From Cyclobacterium marinum DSM 745 (lineage in GTDB: Bacteria > Bacteroidota > Bacteroidia > Cytophagales > Cyclobacteriaceae): a DNA stretch of 64,000 nt. The position numbers and the translations under genes were made by a program. Where the stretch lies: positions 5,376,001 through 5,440,000 of the forward strand of contig NC_015914.1 of assembly GCF_000222485.1 (NCBI RefSeq), given 5' to 3'. Of the stretch, positions 45,923-54,431 are shown in pieces (positions within the stretch are counted from its first letter, which is position 1; each line of letters opens with the position of its first letter). The notes beneath the pieces are model-generated. The model saw nothing but the letters and a program-made list of their open reading frames with translations. It did not search any database and was not told where the DNA came from.

Positions 45923-46475
45923 ATGTAAATTCTTTTTCTCTTACAAATTCCCTTTTCTGAAAGCCTTCAACCATGTCATAATAATCCTTGTATTCTTTTA
46001 TTTTAAAACCTGTGACCTTATCAGAATCAAACGGTTTTTTTTCATACATCAGTTTAGGAATTATTTCATCAGCTCCGCCAACTACATCATTGGTAGTCCA
46101 TTTTTTTATTACTTCACGGATTTTGGCTCCTCCCGGAATAGAAGATATTAATCTTCCTTTAGGAGGGTCGCGCTTTACATTTGCTTGGTTGAAAAAAATA
46201 AATTTCATGTTGCTTTTATACCTAATTAGATTATTCGGTTTAAAAAGCACTTTCAAATCTCCTTTCCATACTTCTTCTTCATTATTTAAATAAACAATTT
46301 CAAAGTAGCTTACCGATAAATTTCCGCCCTTTATGCCGCTTCCGGAAAAAGCCGGCATATTCAGACTTGGATAAGGTTCTCTCACTAATTTAGCATAAGC
46401 CATTGACACAAAGAGTAGAATAACCGTTAGGTAAAACACTAAAGTGATTTTATATTTCTTTATTAATTCGGACAT
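45900..46475 (-). CDS. Membrane-anchored protein of HTTM module, copy A
   Basis: 191 residues; one N-terminal membrane segment (about 10-28) followed by a soluble exported domain. Conserved with the module B protein: REPYPSLNMPAFSGSG (about 32-47), YFEIVYLNNEEEVWKGDLK (about 57-75), and MKFIFFNQ. I do not know this family. It is always between the FAD enzyme and the HTTM-like gene here and overlaps the latter by 23 bases. It is probably a partner of the HTTM-like protein. Confidence 0.7.
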   Translation of the reverse strand: MSELIKKYKITLVFYLTVILLFVSMAYAKLVREPYPSLNMPAFSGSGIKGGNLSVSYFEIVYLNNEEEVWKGDLKVLFKPNNLIRYKSNMKFIFFNQANVKRDPPKGRLISSIPGGAKIREVIKKWTTNDVVGGADEIIPKLMYEKKPFDSDKVTGFKIKEYKDYYDMVEGFQKREFVREKEFTFDNDIIN

Positions 46476-46508
46476 TATTTAAATTATCAAAAAGTTTAGA
46501 GAATAAAC

Positions 46509-48093
46509 AAAACTTAAAACAAATCTTGAATGGCTCTTTTGGCCGCATAATAACCACCCATTCCATGTACCCCTCCTCCCGGAGGAGTTGAAGCAGAACA
46601 AATGTAAATGTTTTTGTTAGATGTTCTGTAGGGAGATATCCTTACAGCCGGTCTGGTAAACAATTGGGACCAATCCTGAACACCCGAATTGATGTCTCCA
46701 CCAATATAATTGGGGTTGTAGTCTTCTATCTCCTTGGTATTAAAAGTATGCTTACCTATGATGGTTTCCTTAAAGCCCGGGGCATATTTCTCAATTTGGT
46801 TCTCAATCACTGTTGACATATCGACTTCAGAACCTGAGGGTACATGACAATAAGCCCAACCCGTATGAAATCCCTCCGGAGAGCGGGTCGTATCAAATAG
46901 GCTTTGTTGCGCCACAAGTACGTATGGGTTATCTGTATACTTCCCCTCCCAAGTCAACCTTTCGGAATTTGATATATCTTCAAGTGTCCCTCCCAAGTGA
47001 ACGGTACCCGCTCCTTTTAGCTCTTTTGACTGCCAGGGTATGGGCTTAGAAAGTGCAAAGTCCATCTTAAATACTCCCATCCCATACCGATAACGATTCA
47101 GTTGCCAACGGTATAAACTTGAAAATTTCCCTCCGGCTATTTTCAATAGATTTTTTGGACTCAAGTCAAACATTACCATTTTGGCATCGGGGATTTGACC
47201 AAAATCAGTAATCATCTTCCCTTTTTCAATTTTACCTCCCAAGGACTCGAAATAATCGGCTAATGCATTTGCCAAGGATTGTGAGCCACCTTTTAACATG
47301 GGCCAACCAACATGATGACCCGCAGCCATTAACACCATACCGATGGCAGAGGTAGTAATATTGGTCAAGGGCTGGATTCCATGAGCTGCCATCCCGGCCC
47401 ATAGTGCACGGGTTTTTGCTTCTTTAAATTTTTTGGCAAGCATCGTAGCCGGCTGTAAGGCACTGAGGCCAAAACGGGCAAGCTTAATTGGATTGCTAGG
47501 AATTTTAAGTGGTGACAAAAAATCGGAAGACAAGCCCTCCCAATGCTCAACAAGAGGCTTCAATAAGTTAATATAGGTTTCCCTATCCCTTCCCAATTGA
47601 TCTGCCGTTTCACTTAAGGACCGATGCAAGGATGCCACCGTTCCATCCGGTAATGGATGTCCTGCAGGGGTTATCGGGTGGATATATTCCAGTCCGTATT
47701 CTTCCAAAGGCAAAGTCTTGAAAAATGGTGCTGCAGCTGCCATGGGGTGAATTGCAGAACAAACATCATGTTTAAAACCGGGAAGCGTAAGTTCCATGGT
47801 CCGCATGCCACCACCAATTGTTTCTTTTCCTTCAATCAGAAGAACATTTAATCCATGTTTTTGTAAAACAATTGCTGCTGATAGTCCATTAGGCCCTGAC
47901 CCAACAACTACAGCATCATAAGTAGCATCCATAGGTAGTTATTTATCGTAAAACTACTATAAATATTAGTTCAAAAAAAGAGTAATCAGCAGTATTCAAT
48001 AACATATACCTAAACAATCCTATTTTACTAGAATGGCTTTAAGAGGATACCCTTCTTAATGGAGAAATCTGACATTTTTGAGCTTTTATCCTA
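46509..48093. repeat. Near-identical 1.6-kb block, copy A (FAD enzyme and its upstream region)
   Basis: Matches 49847-51431 at a constant offset of 3338 with few base changes. The block starts 5 bases before the stop side of the FAD gene and runs through the gene and about 160 bases upstream. Outside the block the two modules are clearly diverged. This looks like gene conversion or a recent copy event limited to this gene. Confidence 0.9.
46514..47932 (-). CDS. Phytoene desaturase-like FAD-dependent oxidoreductase, copy A
   Basis: 472 residues. N-terminal FAD-binding Rossmann motif VVVGSGPNGLSAA (8-20) and EGKETIGGGMRT (34-45). The C-terminal YICSASTPPGGGVHGMGGYYAAKRAI is the second FAD motif typical of the carotenoid/phytoene desaturase and retinol saturase group. 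It is soluble or peripherally bound. It differs from copy B at 9 residues only (about 98 percent identity). First gene of module A. True substrate is unknown; absence of other carotenoid genes in the window argues against a standard carotenoid role. Confidence 0.88.
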   Translation of the reverse strand: MDATYDAVVVGSGPNGLSAAIVLQKHGLNVLLIEGKETIGGGMRTMELTLPGFKHDVCSAIHPMAAAAPFFKTLPLEEYGLEYIHPITPAGHPLPDGTVASLHRSLSETADQLGRDRETYINLLKPLVEHWEGLSSDFLSPLKIPSNPIKLARFGLSALQPATMLAKKFKEAKTRALWAGMAAHGIQPLTNITTSAIGMVLMAAGHHVGWPMLKGGSQSLANALADYFESLGGKIEKGKMITDFGQIPDAKMVMFDLSPKNLLKIAGGKFSSLYRWQLNRYRYGMGVFKMDFALSKPIPWQSKELKGAGTVHLGGTLEDISNSERLTWEGKYTDNPYVLVAQQSLFDTTRSPEGFHTGWAYCHVPSGSEVDMSTVIENQIEKYAPGFKETIIGKHTFNTKEIEDYNPNYIGGDINSGVQDWSQLFTRPAVRISPYRTSNKNIYICSASTPPGGGVHGMGGYYAAKRAIQDLF

Positions 48094-48168
48094 AATTAAT
48101 TAGAATATAATTTACAAAAAAGAACCGATTACCTCCAACAAAATCTCCATACAAAACCTGCCAATGCC

Positions 48169-49251
48169 CTAAGTAAATAATCGACTTGTCACTTTTCGCA
48201 AATACACATGTACAAAGTCTGGTAATAACATAAAAAAGGAAGGAATACCTACCAAAAACAAAATCATATGTCTATGAAATTTAAATAACTGTGGATTGTA
48301 GTCAGTAATTATCCCAAGAGATAATACCACTAAGACAATTATAAAATACTTCCTTTTTTCAAGTAAAAATTTCTCAAATTTTTCAGAAGTTCGAGAGTTT
48401 CTATCAAAATAAAAATAAATTATATAAGGTAGAAACACCAATACGTGAAGTGTGAAAGGTATATTAACAGTTAAAAGTACTCCTAGATGAAACATTACTG
48501 CAACACCAACGGCTCTTAAATAAACCGCTGCCCAAAATATTGTGAGTATAAACCCTAATTCAAAAGCTAAGGTGCTGTAATCAAACACTTTATTAATGAA
48601 CAAGCTGTTAATTTTAACAAACATTTCATTTAAGTATAAAGGGCCTGAGCTTGAATAATACCTTCTCAATATAAAACCGGCAGTACTAGAATAAGATGGG
48701 TCAAGCCATCCTCCTATCAGTTTCGGTAGTCCCGCTGTAAAATAACCCCAGCCTAACAAAAAAGAAAGAAAAGTCAATGGCCAGCCTTTTGGCTCCAATT
48801 GTAAGCCACCCTTCCTTATTGAATCAATCGACAAGGCCCCTCCCCAATTGGTAAACGCCATGATAATAGGAAATATCACCGGAAAAATATTGTGATTAAT
48901 TTTCCCATAGCTGTATTCATAGGAAAAACCAAAAATCAATAATAATCCAAAAGCAATGGATGATTCTTTGGTTCGGAAACCTGCCAAAACAAGTACAAAT
49001 ACTATCCTTATAATTAAATCAAAATTCCACCAAAAATTTTCTGATGTAATTGGCCCCAATACCAAAGAAACACCAACAGGTGGGTCAAAAAATTCAAGGT
49101 CGTAACCTGAAATTTGATTAAAATGGGGAAGGCCAACAACAATAAAACCGAGACAAAATAAAATTCTAGTTAACCCTAACTGGAAAAAAGTAGGTTTCCA
49201 AGTATTTTCTAGCCATTCTATTATTTTCTTACTGAATTTTAGAATCATCAT
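48169..49251 (-). CDS. HTTM-like membrane protein, copy B
   Basis: Homolog of the copy A protein (about 60 percent identical by eye). The frame is open from 49299, but the ATG at 49251 gives the same 23-base overlap with the upstream gene as in module A, so I chose it. About eight membrane helices. FQLGLTRILFCLGFIVVG, FFDPPVGVSLVLG and YSYGKINHNIFPVIFP match the HTTM pattern. Same order and strand as module A. Function unknown. Confidence 0.75.
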   Translation of the reverse strand: MMILKFSKKIIEWLENTWKPTFFQLGLTRILFCLGFIVVGLPHFNQISGYDLEFFDPPVGVSLVLGPITSENFWWNFDLIIRIVFVLVLAGFRTKESSIAFGLLLIFGFSYEYSYGKINHNIFPVIFPIIMAFTNWGGALSIDSIRKGGLQLEPKGWPLTFLSFLLGWGYFTAGLPKLIGGWLDPSYSSTAGFILRRYYSSSGPLYLNEMFVKINSLFINKVFDYSTLAFELGFILTIFWAAVYLRAVGVAVMFHLGVLLTVNIPFTLHVLVFLPYIIYFYFDRNSRTSEKFEKFLLEKRKYFIIVLVVLSLGIITDYNPQLFKFHRHMILFLVGIPSFFMLLPDFVHVYLRKVTSRLFT

Positions 49252-49804
49252 TAAATTTAAATTCTTTGTGTTTAACAATTTCCCTGTACTGAAAACCATC
49301 TACAAGATGGTAATATTCTTTGTATTCATTGACAATAAACCCGGTCACCTCTTCTGATTCAAATGGCTTTTTTCTATACATCAACTTTTCTGGGGTGCCG
49401 ATCATCTCATTCGTCGTCCAATCCTTCAAAGTTTCATGCATCATCTGACCTCCAGGGATAAGGGATATTATCCTTCGCTTTTGCTTTTTGGATTCGTCCA
49501 AGTTTGTTCCTGCCTGATTAAAAAAAACGAAGTGCATGTTGTTTCTATACCTAACTAAATTGACGGGATTAAAAATTTCTTTTAAATCTCCTTTCCAAAC
49601 CTCTTCCTCATTATTCAAATAAATCACTTCAAAATAACTAGCGGGCAAAATGCCTTCATTAATACCACTTCTTGTAAACGCTGGCATATTCAAACTAGGA
49701 TAAGGCTCACTAACTAATCGTGCAAACACCATTGAAATAAAAAGTAATAAAATTGTTACATAAAACAGAATGGCGATTCTATATTCCTTCAATAGATTAT
49801 ACAT
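49229..49804 (-). CDS. Membrane-anchored protein of HTTM module, copy B
   Basis: 191 residues, the same length as copy A and about 60-65 percent identical by eye. N-terminal membrane segment (about 10-28), then EPYPSLNMPAFTRSG and YFEVIYLNNEEEVWKGDLKE. The strongest conservation is in the first 75 residues and near the C-terminal KKPFESEEVTGF. No known family. It overlaps the HTTM-like gene by 23 bases. Confidence 0.7.
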   Translation of the reverse strand: MYNLLKEYRIAILFYVTILLLFISMVFARLVSEPYPSLNMPAFTRSGINEGILPASYFEVIYLNNEEEVWKGDLKEIFNPVNLVRYRNNMHFVFFNQAGTNLDESKKQKRRIISLIPGGQMMHETLKDWTTNEMIGTPEKLMYRKKPFESEEVTGFIVNEYKEYYHLVDGFQYREIVKHKEFKFNDDSKIQ

Positions 49805-49846
49805 TTTCTTTATGTTTTTTTAATATAATTTTATATAAAAATCAAT

Positions 49847-51431
49847 AAAACTTAAAACAAATCTTGAATGGCTCTTTTGGCCGCATAATAACCACCCATT
49901 CCATGTACCCCTCCTCCCGGAGGAGTTGAAGCAGAACAAATGTAAATGTTTTTGTTAGATGTTCTGTAGGGAGATATCCTTACAGCCGGTCTGGTAAACA
50001 ATTGGGACCAATCCTGAACACCAGCATTGATGTCTCCACCAATGTAATTGGGGTTGTAGTCTTCTATCTCCTTGGTATTGAAAGTATGCTTACCTATGAT
50101 GGTTTCCTTAAAGCCCGGGGCATATTTCTCAATTTGGTTCTCAATCACTGTTGACATATCGACTTCAGAACCTGAGGGTACATGACAATAAGCCCAACCC
50201 GTATGAAATCCCTCCGGAGAGCGGGTCGTATCAAATAGGCTTTGTTGCGCCAAAAGCACGTATGGGTTATCTGTATACTTCCCTTCCCAAGTCAGCCTTT
50301 CGGAATTTGATATATCTTCAAGTGTCCCTCCCAGGTGAACGGTACCCGCTCCTTTTAGCTCTTTTGACTGCCAGGGTATGGGCTGAGAAAGTGCAAAGTC
50401 CATCTTAAATACTCCCATCCCATATCGGTAGCGATTCAGCTGCCAGCGGTATAAACTTGAAAATTTCCCTCCGGCTATTTGTAATAGATTTTTAGGACTC
50501 AGGTCAAACATTACCATTTTGGCATCGGGGATTTGACCAAAATCAGTAATCATCTTCCCTTTTTCAATTTTACCTCCCAAGGACTCGAAATAATCGGCTA
50601 AAGCATTTGCCAAGGATTGTGAGCCACCTTTTAACATGGGCCAACCAACATGATGACCCGCAGCCATTAACACCATACCGATGGCAGAGGTAGTAATATT
50701 GGTCAAGGGCTGGATTCCATGAGCTGCCATCCCGGCCCATAGTGCACGGGTTTTTGTTTCTTTAAATTTTTTGGCAAGCATCGTAGCCGGCTGTAAGGCA
50801 CTGAGGCCAAAACGGGCAAGCTTAATTGGATTGCTAGGAATTTTAAGTGGTGACAAAAAATCGGAAGCCAAGCCCTCCCAATGCTCAACAAGAGGCTTCA
50901 ATAAGTTAATATAGGTTTTCCTATCCCTTCCCAATTGATCTGCCGTTTCACTTAAGGACCGATGCAAGGATGCCACCGTTCCATCCGGTAATGGATGTCC
51001 TGCAGGGGTTAACGGGTGGATATATTCCAGTCCGTATTCTTCCAAAGGCAAAGTCTTGAAAAATGGTGCTGCAGCTGCCATGGGGTGAATTGCAGAACAA
51101 ACATCATGTTTAAAACCGGGAAGCGTAAGTTCCATGGTCCGCATACCACCACCAATTGTTTCTTTTCCTTCAATTAGAAGAACATTTAATCCATGTTTTT
51201 GTAAAACAATTGCTGCTGATAGTCCATTAGGCCCTGCCCCAACAACTACAGCATCATAAGTAGCATCCATAGGTAGTTATTTATCGTAAAACTACTATAA
51301 ATATTAGTTCAAAAAAAGAGTAATCAGCAGTATTCAATAACATATACCTAAACAATCCTATTTTACTAGAATGGCTTTAAGAGGATACCCTTCTTAATGG
51401 AGAAATCTGACATTTTTGAGGTTTTATCCTA
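49847..51431. repeat. Near-identical 1.6-kb block, copy B
   Basis: Partner of 46509-48093 with the same boundaries at offset 3338. Includes the FAD enzyme gene and the same upstream region, so the two genes share a promoter sequence. Confidence 0.9.
49852..51270 (-). CDS. Phytoene desaturase-like FAD-dependent oxidoreductase, copy B
   Basis: 472 residues, about 98 percent identical to copy A; changes include Ser12 to Ala, Ile to Leu in YIHPLTPAG and Ser to Ala in GGDINAG. Both FAD motifs are intact. Same module position as copy A. The identical upstream region suggests the same regulation. High identity against strongly diverged neighbours points to recent conversion. Function as for copy A is unknown. 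Confidence 0.88.
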   Translation of the reverse strand: MDATYDAVVVGAGPNGLSAAIVLQKHGLNVLLIEGKETIGGGMRTMELTLPGFKHDVCSAIHPMAAAAPFFKTLPLEEYGLEYIHPLTPAGHPLPDGTVASLHRSLSETADQLGRDRKTYINLLKPLVEHWEGLASDFLSPLKIPSNPIKLARFGLSALQPATMLAKKFKETKTRALWAGMAAHGIQPLTNITTSAIGMVLMAAGHHVGWPMLKGGSQSLANALADYFESLGGKIEKGKMITDFGQIPDAKMVMFDLSPKNLLQIAGGKFSSLYRWQLNRYRYGMGVFKMDFALSQPIPWQSKELKGAGTVHLGGTLEDISNSERLTWEGKYTDNPYVLLAQQSLFDTTRSPEGFHTGWAYCHVPSGSEVDMSTVIENQIEKYAPGFKETIIGKHTFNTKEIEDYNPNYIGGDINAGVQDWSQLFTRPAVRISPYRTSNKNIYICSASTPPGGGVHGMGGYYAAKRAIQDLF

Positions 51432-51512
51432 CCTCAGTTGGTATAAAAGGTTCTCGTTCTGGTGGTCTCAAAAATGATGTTTTTTTTGCAAGTAAAAATT
51501 TTAGGATTGAAT

Positions 51513-51695
51513 CTACTTTTTTGTTTGAAACCTTTTAAACCCATAATAGCTCAAATAAAACCATACTATTCCCATTCCAATTGAGGTATAAAAACCAACA
51601 TCTAAAGGATTAAAAGATCCATAAGATCCGAAGGTCATAAATAAAAATACCATCCCCATACTAGCAATGGCAAACCGCTTTTTCAATTTTCCCAT
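51513..51695 (-). CDS. Small two-TM membrane protein
   Basis: 60 residues: basic N-terminus MGKLKKR, a hydrophobic helix (about 9-25), a second one (about 34-51) and a basic C-terminus KRFQTKK. This is a reasonable small membrane protein rather than chance, and it has an ATG start. No family recognised. It is transcribed toward module B, 242 bases upstream of the FAD gene. Confidence 0.5.
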   Translation of the reverse strand: MGKLKKRFAIASMGMVFLFMTFGSYGSFNPLDVGFYTSIGMGIVWFYLSYYGFKRFQTKK

Positions 51696-52086
51696 TTGGA
51701 AATGATCATTTATTAACCAACATAAAATTCTATAATAATTTAGAAAAAGATAGTAGAAGCATGTTCAATAAAAGGGTGCTATGTAAAGATTGCTGCTCAT
51801 CTGATAATTCCAACTCGGTTAATTGAATCCAAATAATTTAATGAATTTAATATGAAAATCCATTAAATCACAACATTAAACTGAAAAATTAGTCCTGAGT
51901 TACCTTAAAATAGGTAGAAGCCTCAATTTAAAAGATCTTATAAAATTCGTCCATAAATTTTATTTTTCTTAACTTCATAGTTCACAGTAGAATAAGAAAA
52001 GGCTTTCAGGGTATTGACCAAAAGATTACCTGATGCAAAGGGGGAGGAAAAAACGTTAAGCCTTTATAAAATAAAATTAATCTCAA
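51696..52086. other. Divergent intergenic region, 391 bp
   Basis: AT-rich with no gene seen. It must hold the promoter of the DUF4221 pair. No clear -7 box or hairpin found. The longest ATG frame is about 20 codons. Confidence 0.4.
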
Positions 52087-53220
52087 ATGATCAAAGTACG
52101 TAATCTCCTAATTTTGCTATTGGTGTCGGTCTATGCTTGCACTCCTGAAACCAAAACCTCCAACAGTAACTCTGATTCCAAAGAATGGGAACTTGTAATT
52201 TTGGACTCTATTCAGGTAGATTACCTAGCTGATGTAAGAGAAGGGATTTTTTCAAATGGAATAGGCATCATTAAAACAATGTCAAACAATAACTTGATAA
52301 AATTTGACTCATTAGGAACCATTTTGGTGAATAAAGAATTCCCACAAGAAGGTCCTGAATCTGTTATGTTTTTAGAAACTTTAATTGAACACAACGGAGA
52401 ATATTTTGGGACAACTTCATTTAGTGACTTGTATCATTTCGATGCCAATCTTAACATAAAGGAACGTTTGAAAATGCCTTTTATGGGTGAAGCCAGAGGA
52501 GGTGCCTATAACCGAAGAAATATTGCTGTCTGGAATGAGAAAATACTGCTTTGGTATCCGGGACGAAACGGTATCAGTCCATACATTGACCACTTTTATA
52601 GAGACTACCCTTTTTTGGAACTCTATGACCTTAAAACAAAAACTTCAATACCGGTAGTAAGAACCCCCAAGACATCACAATATAGTAGTGATGATTTTTT
52701 TGATCGGCCTGACATTAATTTCATTATAGAAAAAGACAGTTTGTACCTTACCTTTTCCAATGAACCCCTCATACATGTGTATGCCATGGGGGATAGTATC
52801 CTTTGGAAAAGAAGTATTCCTATGAACCCAAGCGATTTTAAATTGATTCCAGGACAGAAAACACCTGTTACCTATCTAGAAAAAAATAAAATGTATGAAG
52901 CTGAAATTAAGGCCGTTTATTCTGATCCGGATCATGTCATTGTTAGCTATCATGGTGGAATTGATGGAGATACTTTTGTGAATAATGAATTAAAGGAAAG
53001 AGAGAATTATCCTCGCTACCCTGAATTTCTAAAAAATTACCTCAAAATCTACAGGCAAGGACAAGGCTGGTCCAATGAGTTGATTATCCCTTCAAAAATC
53101 AAAATAATTCTAAATATCGAGTCCGCAGATAAGCCATTCTATGCGCTTAGAAATGATGAATTTATTGGAGAGGAACAAGATTACCTTACTTTTTATAAAC
53201 TTCAACTGGTAAGAAAATGA
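52087..53220 (+). CDS. DUF4221 family lipoprotein, paralog 1
   Basis: 377 residues with a lipoprotein leader (SVYACTPE, Cys18). Then KEWELVILDSIQVDYLADV (about 33-51), a repeated beta-propeller-like body (FDSLGTILVNKEFPQEGPESV), and the C-terminal FYALRNDEFIGEEQDYLTFYKL. This matches DUF4221, a secreted propeller-like family expanded in Cyclobacteriaceae. Function unknown. Its stop overlaps the next paralog start by 4 bases (ATGA), so the two are translated together. Confidence 0.85.
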   Translation: MIKVRNLLILLLVSVYACTPETKTSNSNSDSKEWELVILDSIQVDYLADVREGIFSNGIGIIKTMSNNNLIKFDSLGTILVNKEFPQEGPESVMFLETLIEHNGEYFGTTSFSDLYHFDANLNIKERLKMPFMGEARGGAYNRRNIAVWNEKILLWYPGRNGISPYIDHFYRDYPFLELYDLKTKTSIPVVRTPKTSQYSSDDFFDRPDINFIIEKDSLYLTFSNEPLIHVYAMGDSILWKRSIPMNPSDFKLIPGQKTPVTYLEKNKMYEAEIKAVYSDPDHVIVSYHGGIDGDTFVNNELKERENYPRYPEFLKNYLKIYRQGQGWSNELIIPSKIKIILNIESADKPFYALRNDEFIGEEQDYLTFYKLQLVRK

Positions 53221-54350
53221 GATTTAAGTATATAGCCATTTTTATTCTTTCTATATCACAAATTGCATGTTCTGAAAAGAAGGTGTCAGATTTAGAGCCT
53301 TTTTCCAATGAATGGGAACTCGTGATTTTGGATTCTATCCAGGTAGACTATTTGGGGACTGTTGGTGGAGGAGATTTTAGACAAGGCAAAGGCGTTTTTT
53401 ATAATCTTGAAGAAAATAAACTGGTTGCGTTTGACTCTAGTGGTAAAATCAGCAATGAAATTTCTTATCCACAGGAAGGTCCGGAAAAAGTAGAATATCC
53501 AACCCAACTATTCTTCGCAGAGGATGAAAAACTTTTTGCTGCAAGTTATATGGGCTGGCTGTATGAGTTAAATAAAGATTTAATTTTAAAGCAAGAAATA
53601 AAGCTTTCATTTCTAATCCAGTCACATGACGGAGGGGGCTTTATTAAAAATTTGGAATATTGGAATGATTCATTGATTAGTTATTATCCGGGCAGAGATG
53701 GAGCAAATCCTTATGAGCCACATTTCATCCGGGACAACTTTCTTTTAGAAAAAATTGACCCAAAAACAGGAGGATCAGTACCAATAATTAAAATACCAAG
53801 TACTTCAAGGTACTCCTCAGACAAATACTTTGAAAGACCCACAATCCAATTTGGAATATCGGGGAATAAACTTCACCTGGCACTAAGCAATGAGCCAATG
53901 ATTCATATTTATGACTTGAACAATGGGGAAACCTACTTAAATACAATTGATTTTAAACCTTCTAAATTTTTAGACAATGGTGAACACCCAGAAAAAAATC
54001 AATACATCTCTTACTTTAAAATGCTTGATGGAAGGATCCATCAGCTTTTTGTGACAGATAAAGAAACAATTGTTTTATATCGCGAGGGTATTGAGGAAGA
54101 TATTTTTATCCAAAATGAATTAGAACTTAGAGAAAACTACCCCAAATACAAAGACTTTCAAAATCAAGTACTTAAAATCATAATTCAAGATTCTATCCTT
54201 TCCAATGAAATCATTGTCCCCTACAATATTGGTAGCATTTTAAACATTGAAAAGTTAGATAAGCCCTTCTACGCACTCAGAAATGATGAATTTATCGGAG
54301 AGGAACAGGATTTTATTACTTTTTATAAACTACAACTGGAAAAGAAATAG
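53217..54350 (+). CDS. DUF4221 family lipoprotein, paralog 2
   Basis: 377 residues, identical in length to paralog 1 and clearly homologous. Leader with QIACSEK (Cys19). NEWELVILDSIQVDYLGTV and the C-terminal FYALRNDEFIGEEQDFITFYKL are nearly the same as in paralog 1, while the middle has diverged. Both likely form one beta-propeller. Arose by tandem duplication. Ends 82 bases before the convergent molybdenum hydroxylase gene. Confidence 0.85.
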   Translation: MRFKYIAIFILSISQIACSEKKVSDLEPFSNEWELVILDSIQVDYLGTVGGGDFRQGKGVFYNLEENKLVAFDSSGKISNEISYPQEGPEKVEYPTQLFFAEDEKLFAASYMGWLYELNKDLILKQEIKLSFLIQSHDGGGFIKNLEYWNDSLISYYPGRDGANPYEPHFIRDNFLLEKIDPKTGGSVPIIKIPSTSRYSSDKYFERPTIQFGISGNKLHLALSNEPMIHIYDLNNGETYLNTIDFKPSKFLDNGEHPEKNQYISYFKMLDGRIHQLFVTDKETIVLYREGIEEDIFIQNELELRENYPKYKDFQNQVLKIIIQDSILSNEIIVPYNIGSILNIEKLDKPFYALRNDEFIGEEQDFITFYKLQLEKK

Positions 54351-54431
54351 AGGCTAATTATTCACCTTTCAGAAAAGAACCCAAGAAATATCTTTTACGA
54401 ATTAAACTTAATTCCTTCCCATTGCAATTAA

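Noticed and set aside
49252..49299. Upstream start at 49299 for the HTTM-like copy B
   Set aside because: The module A homolog starts at the place equivalent to 49251, with the same overlap to the preceding gene.
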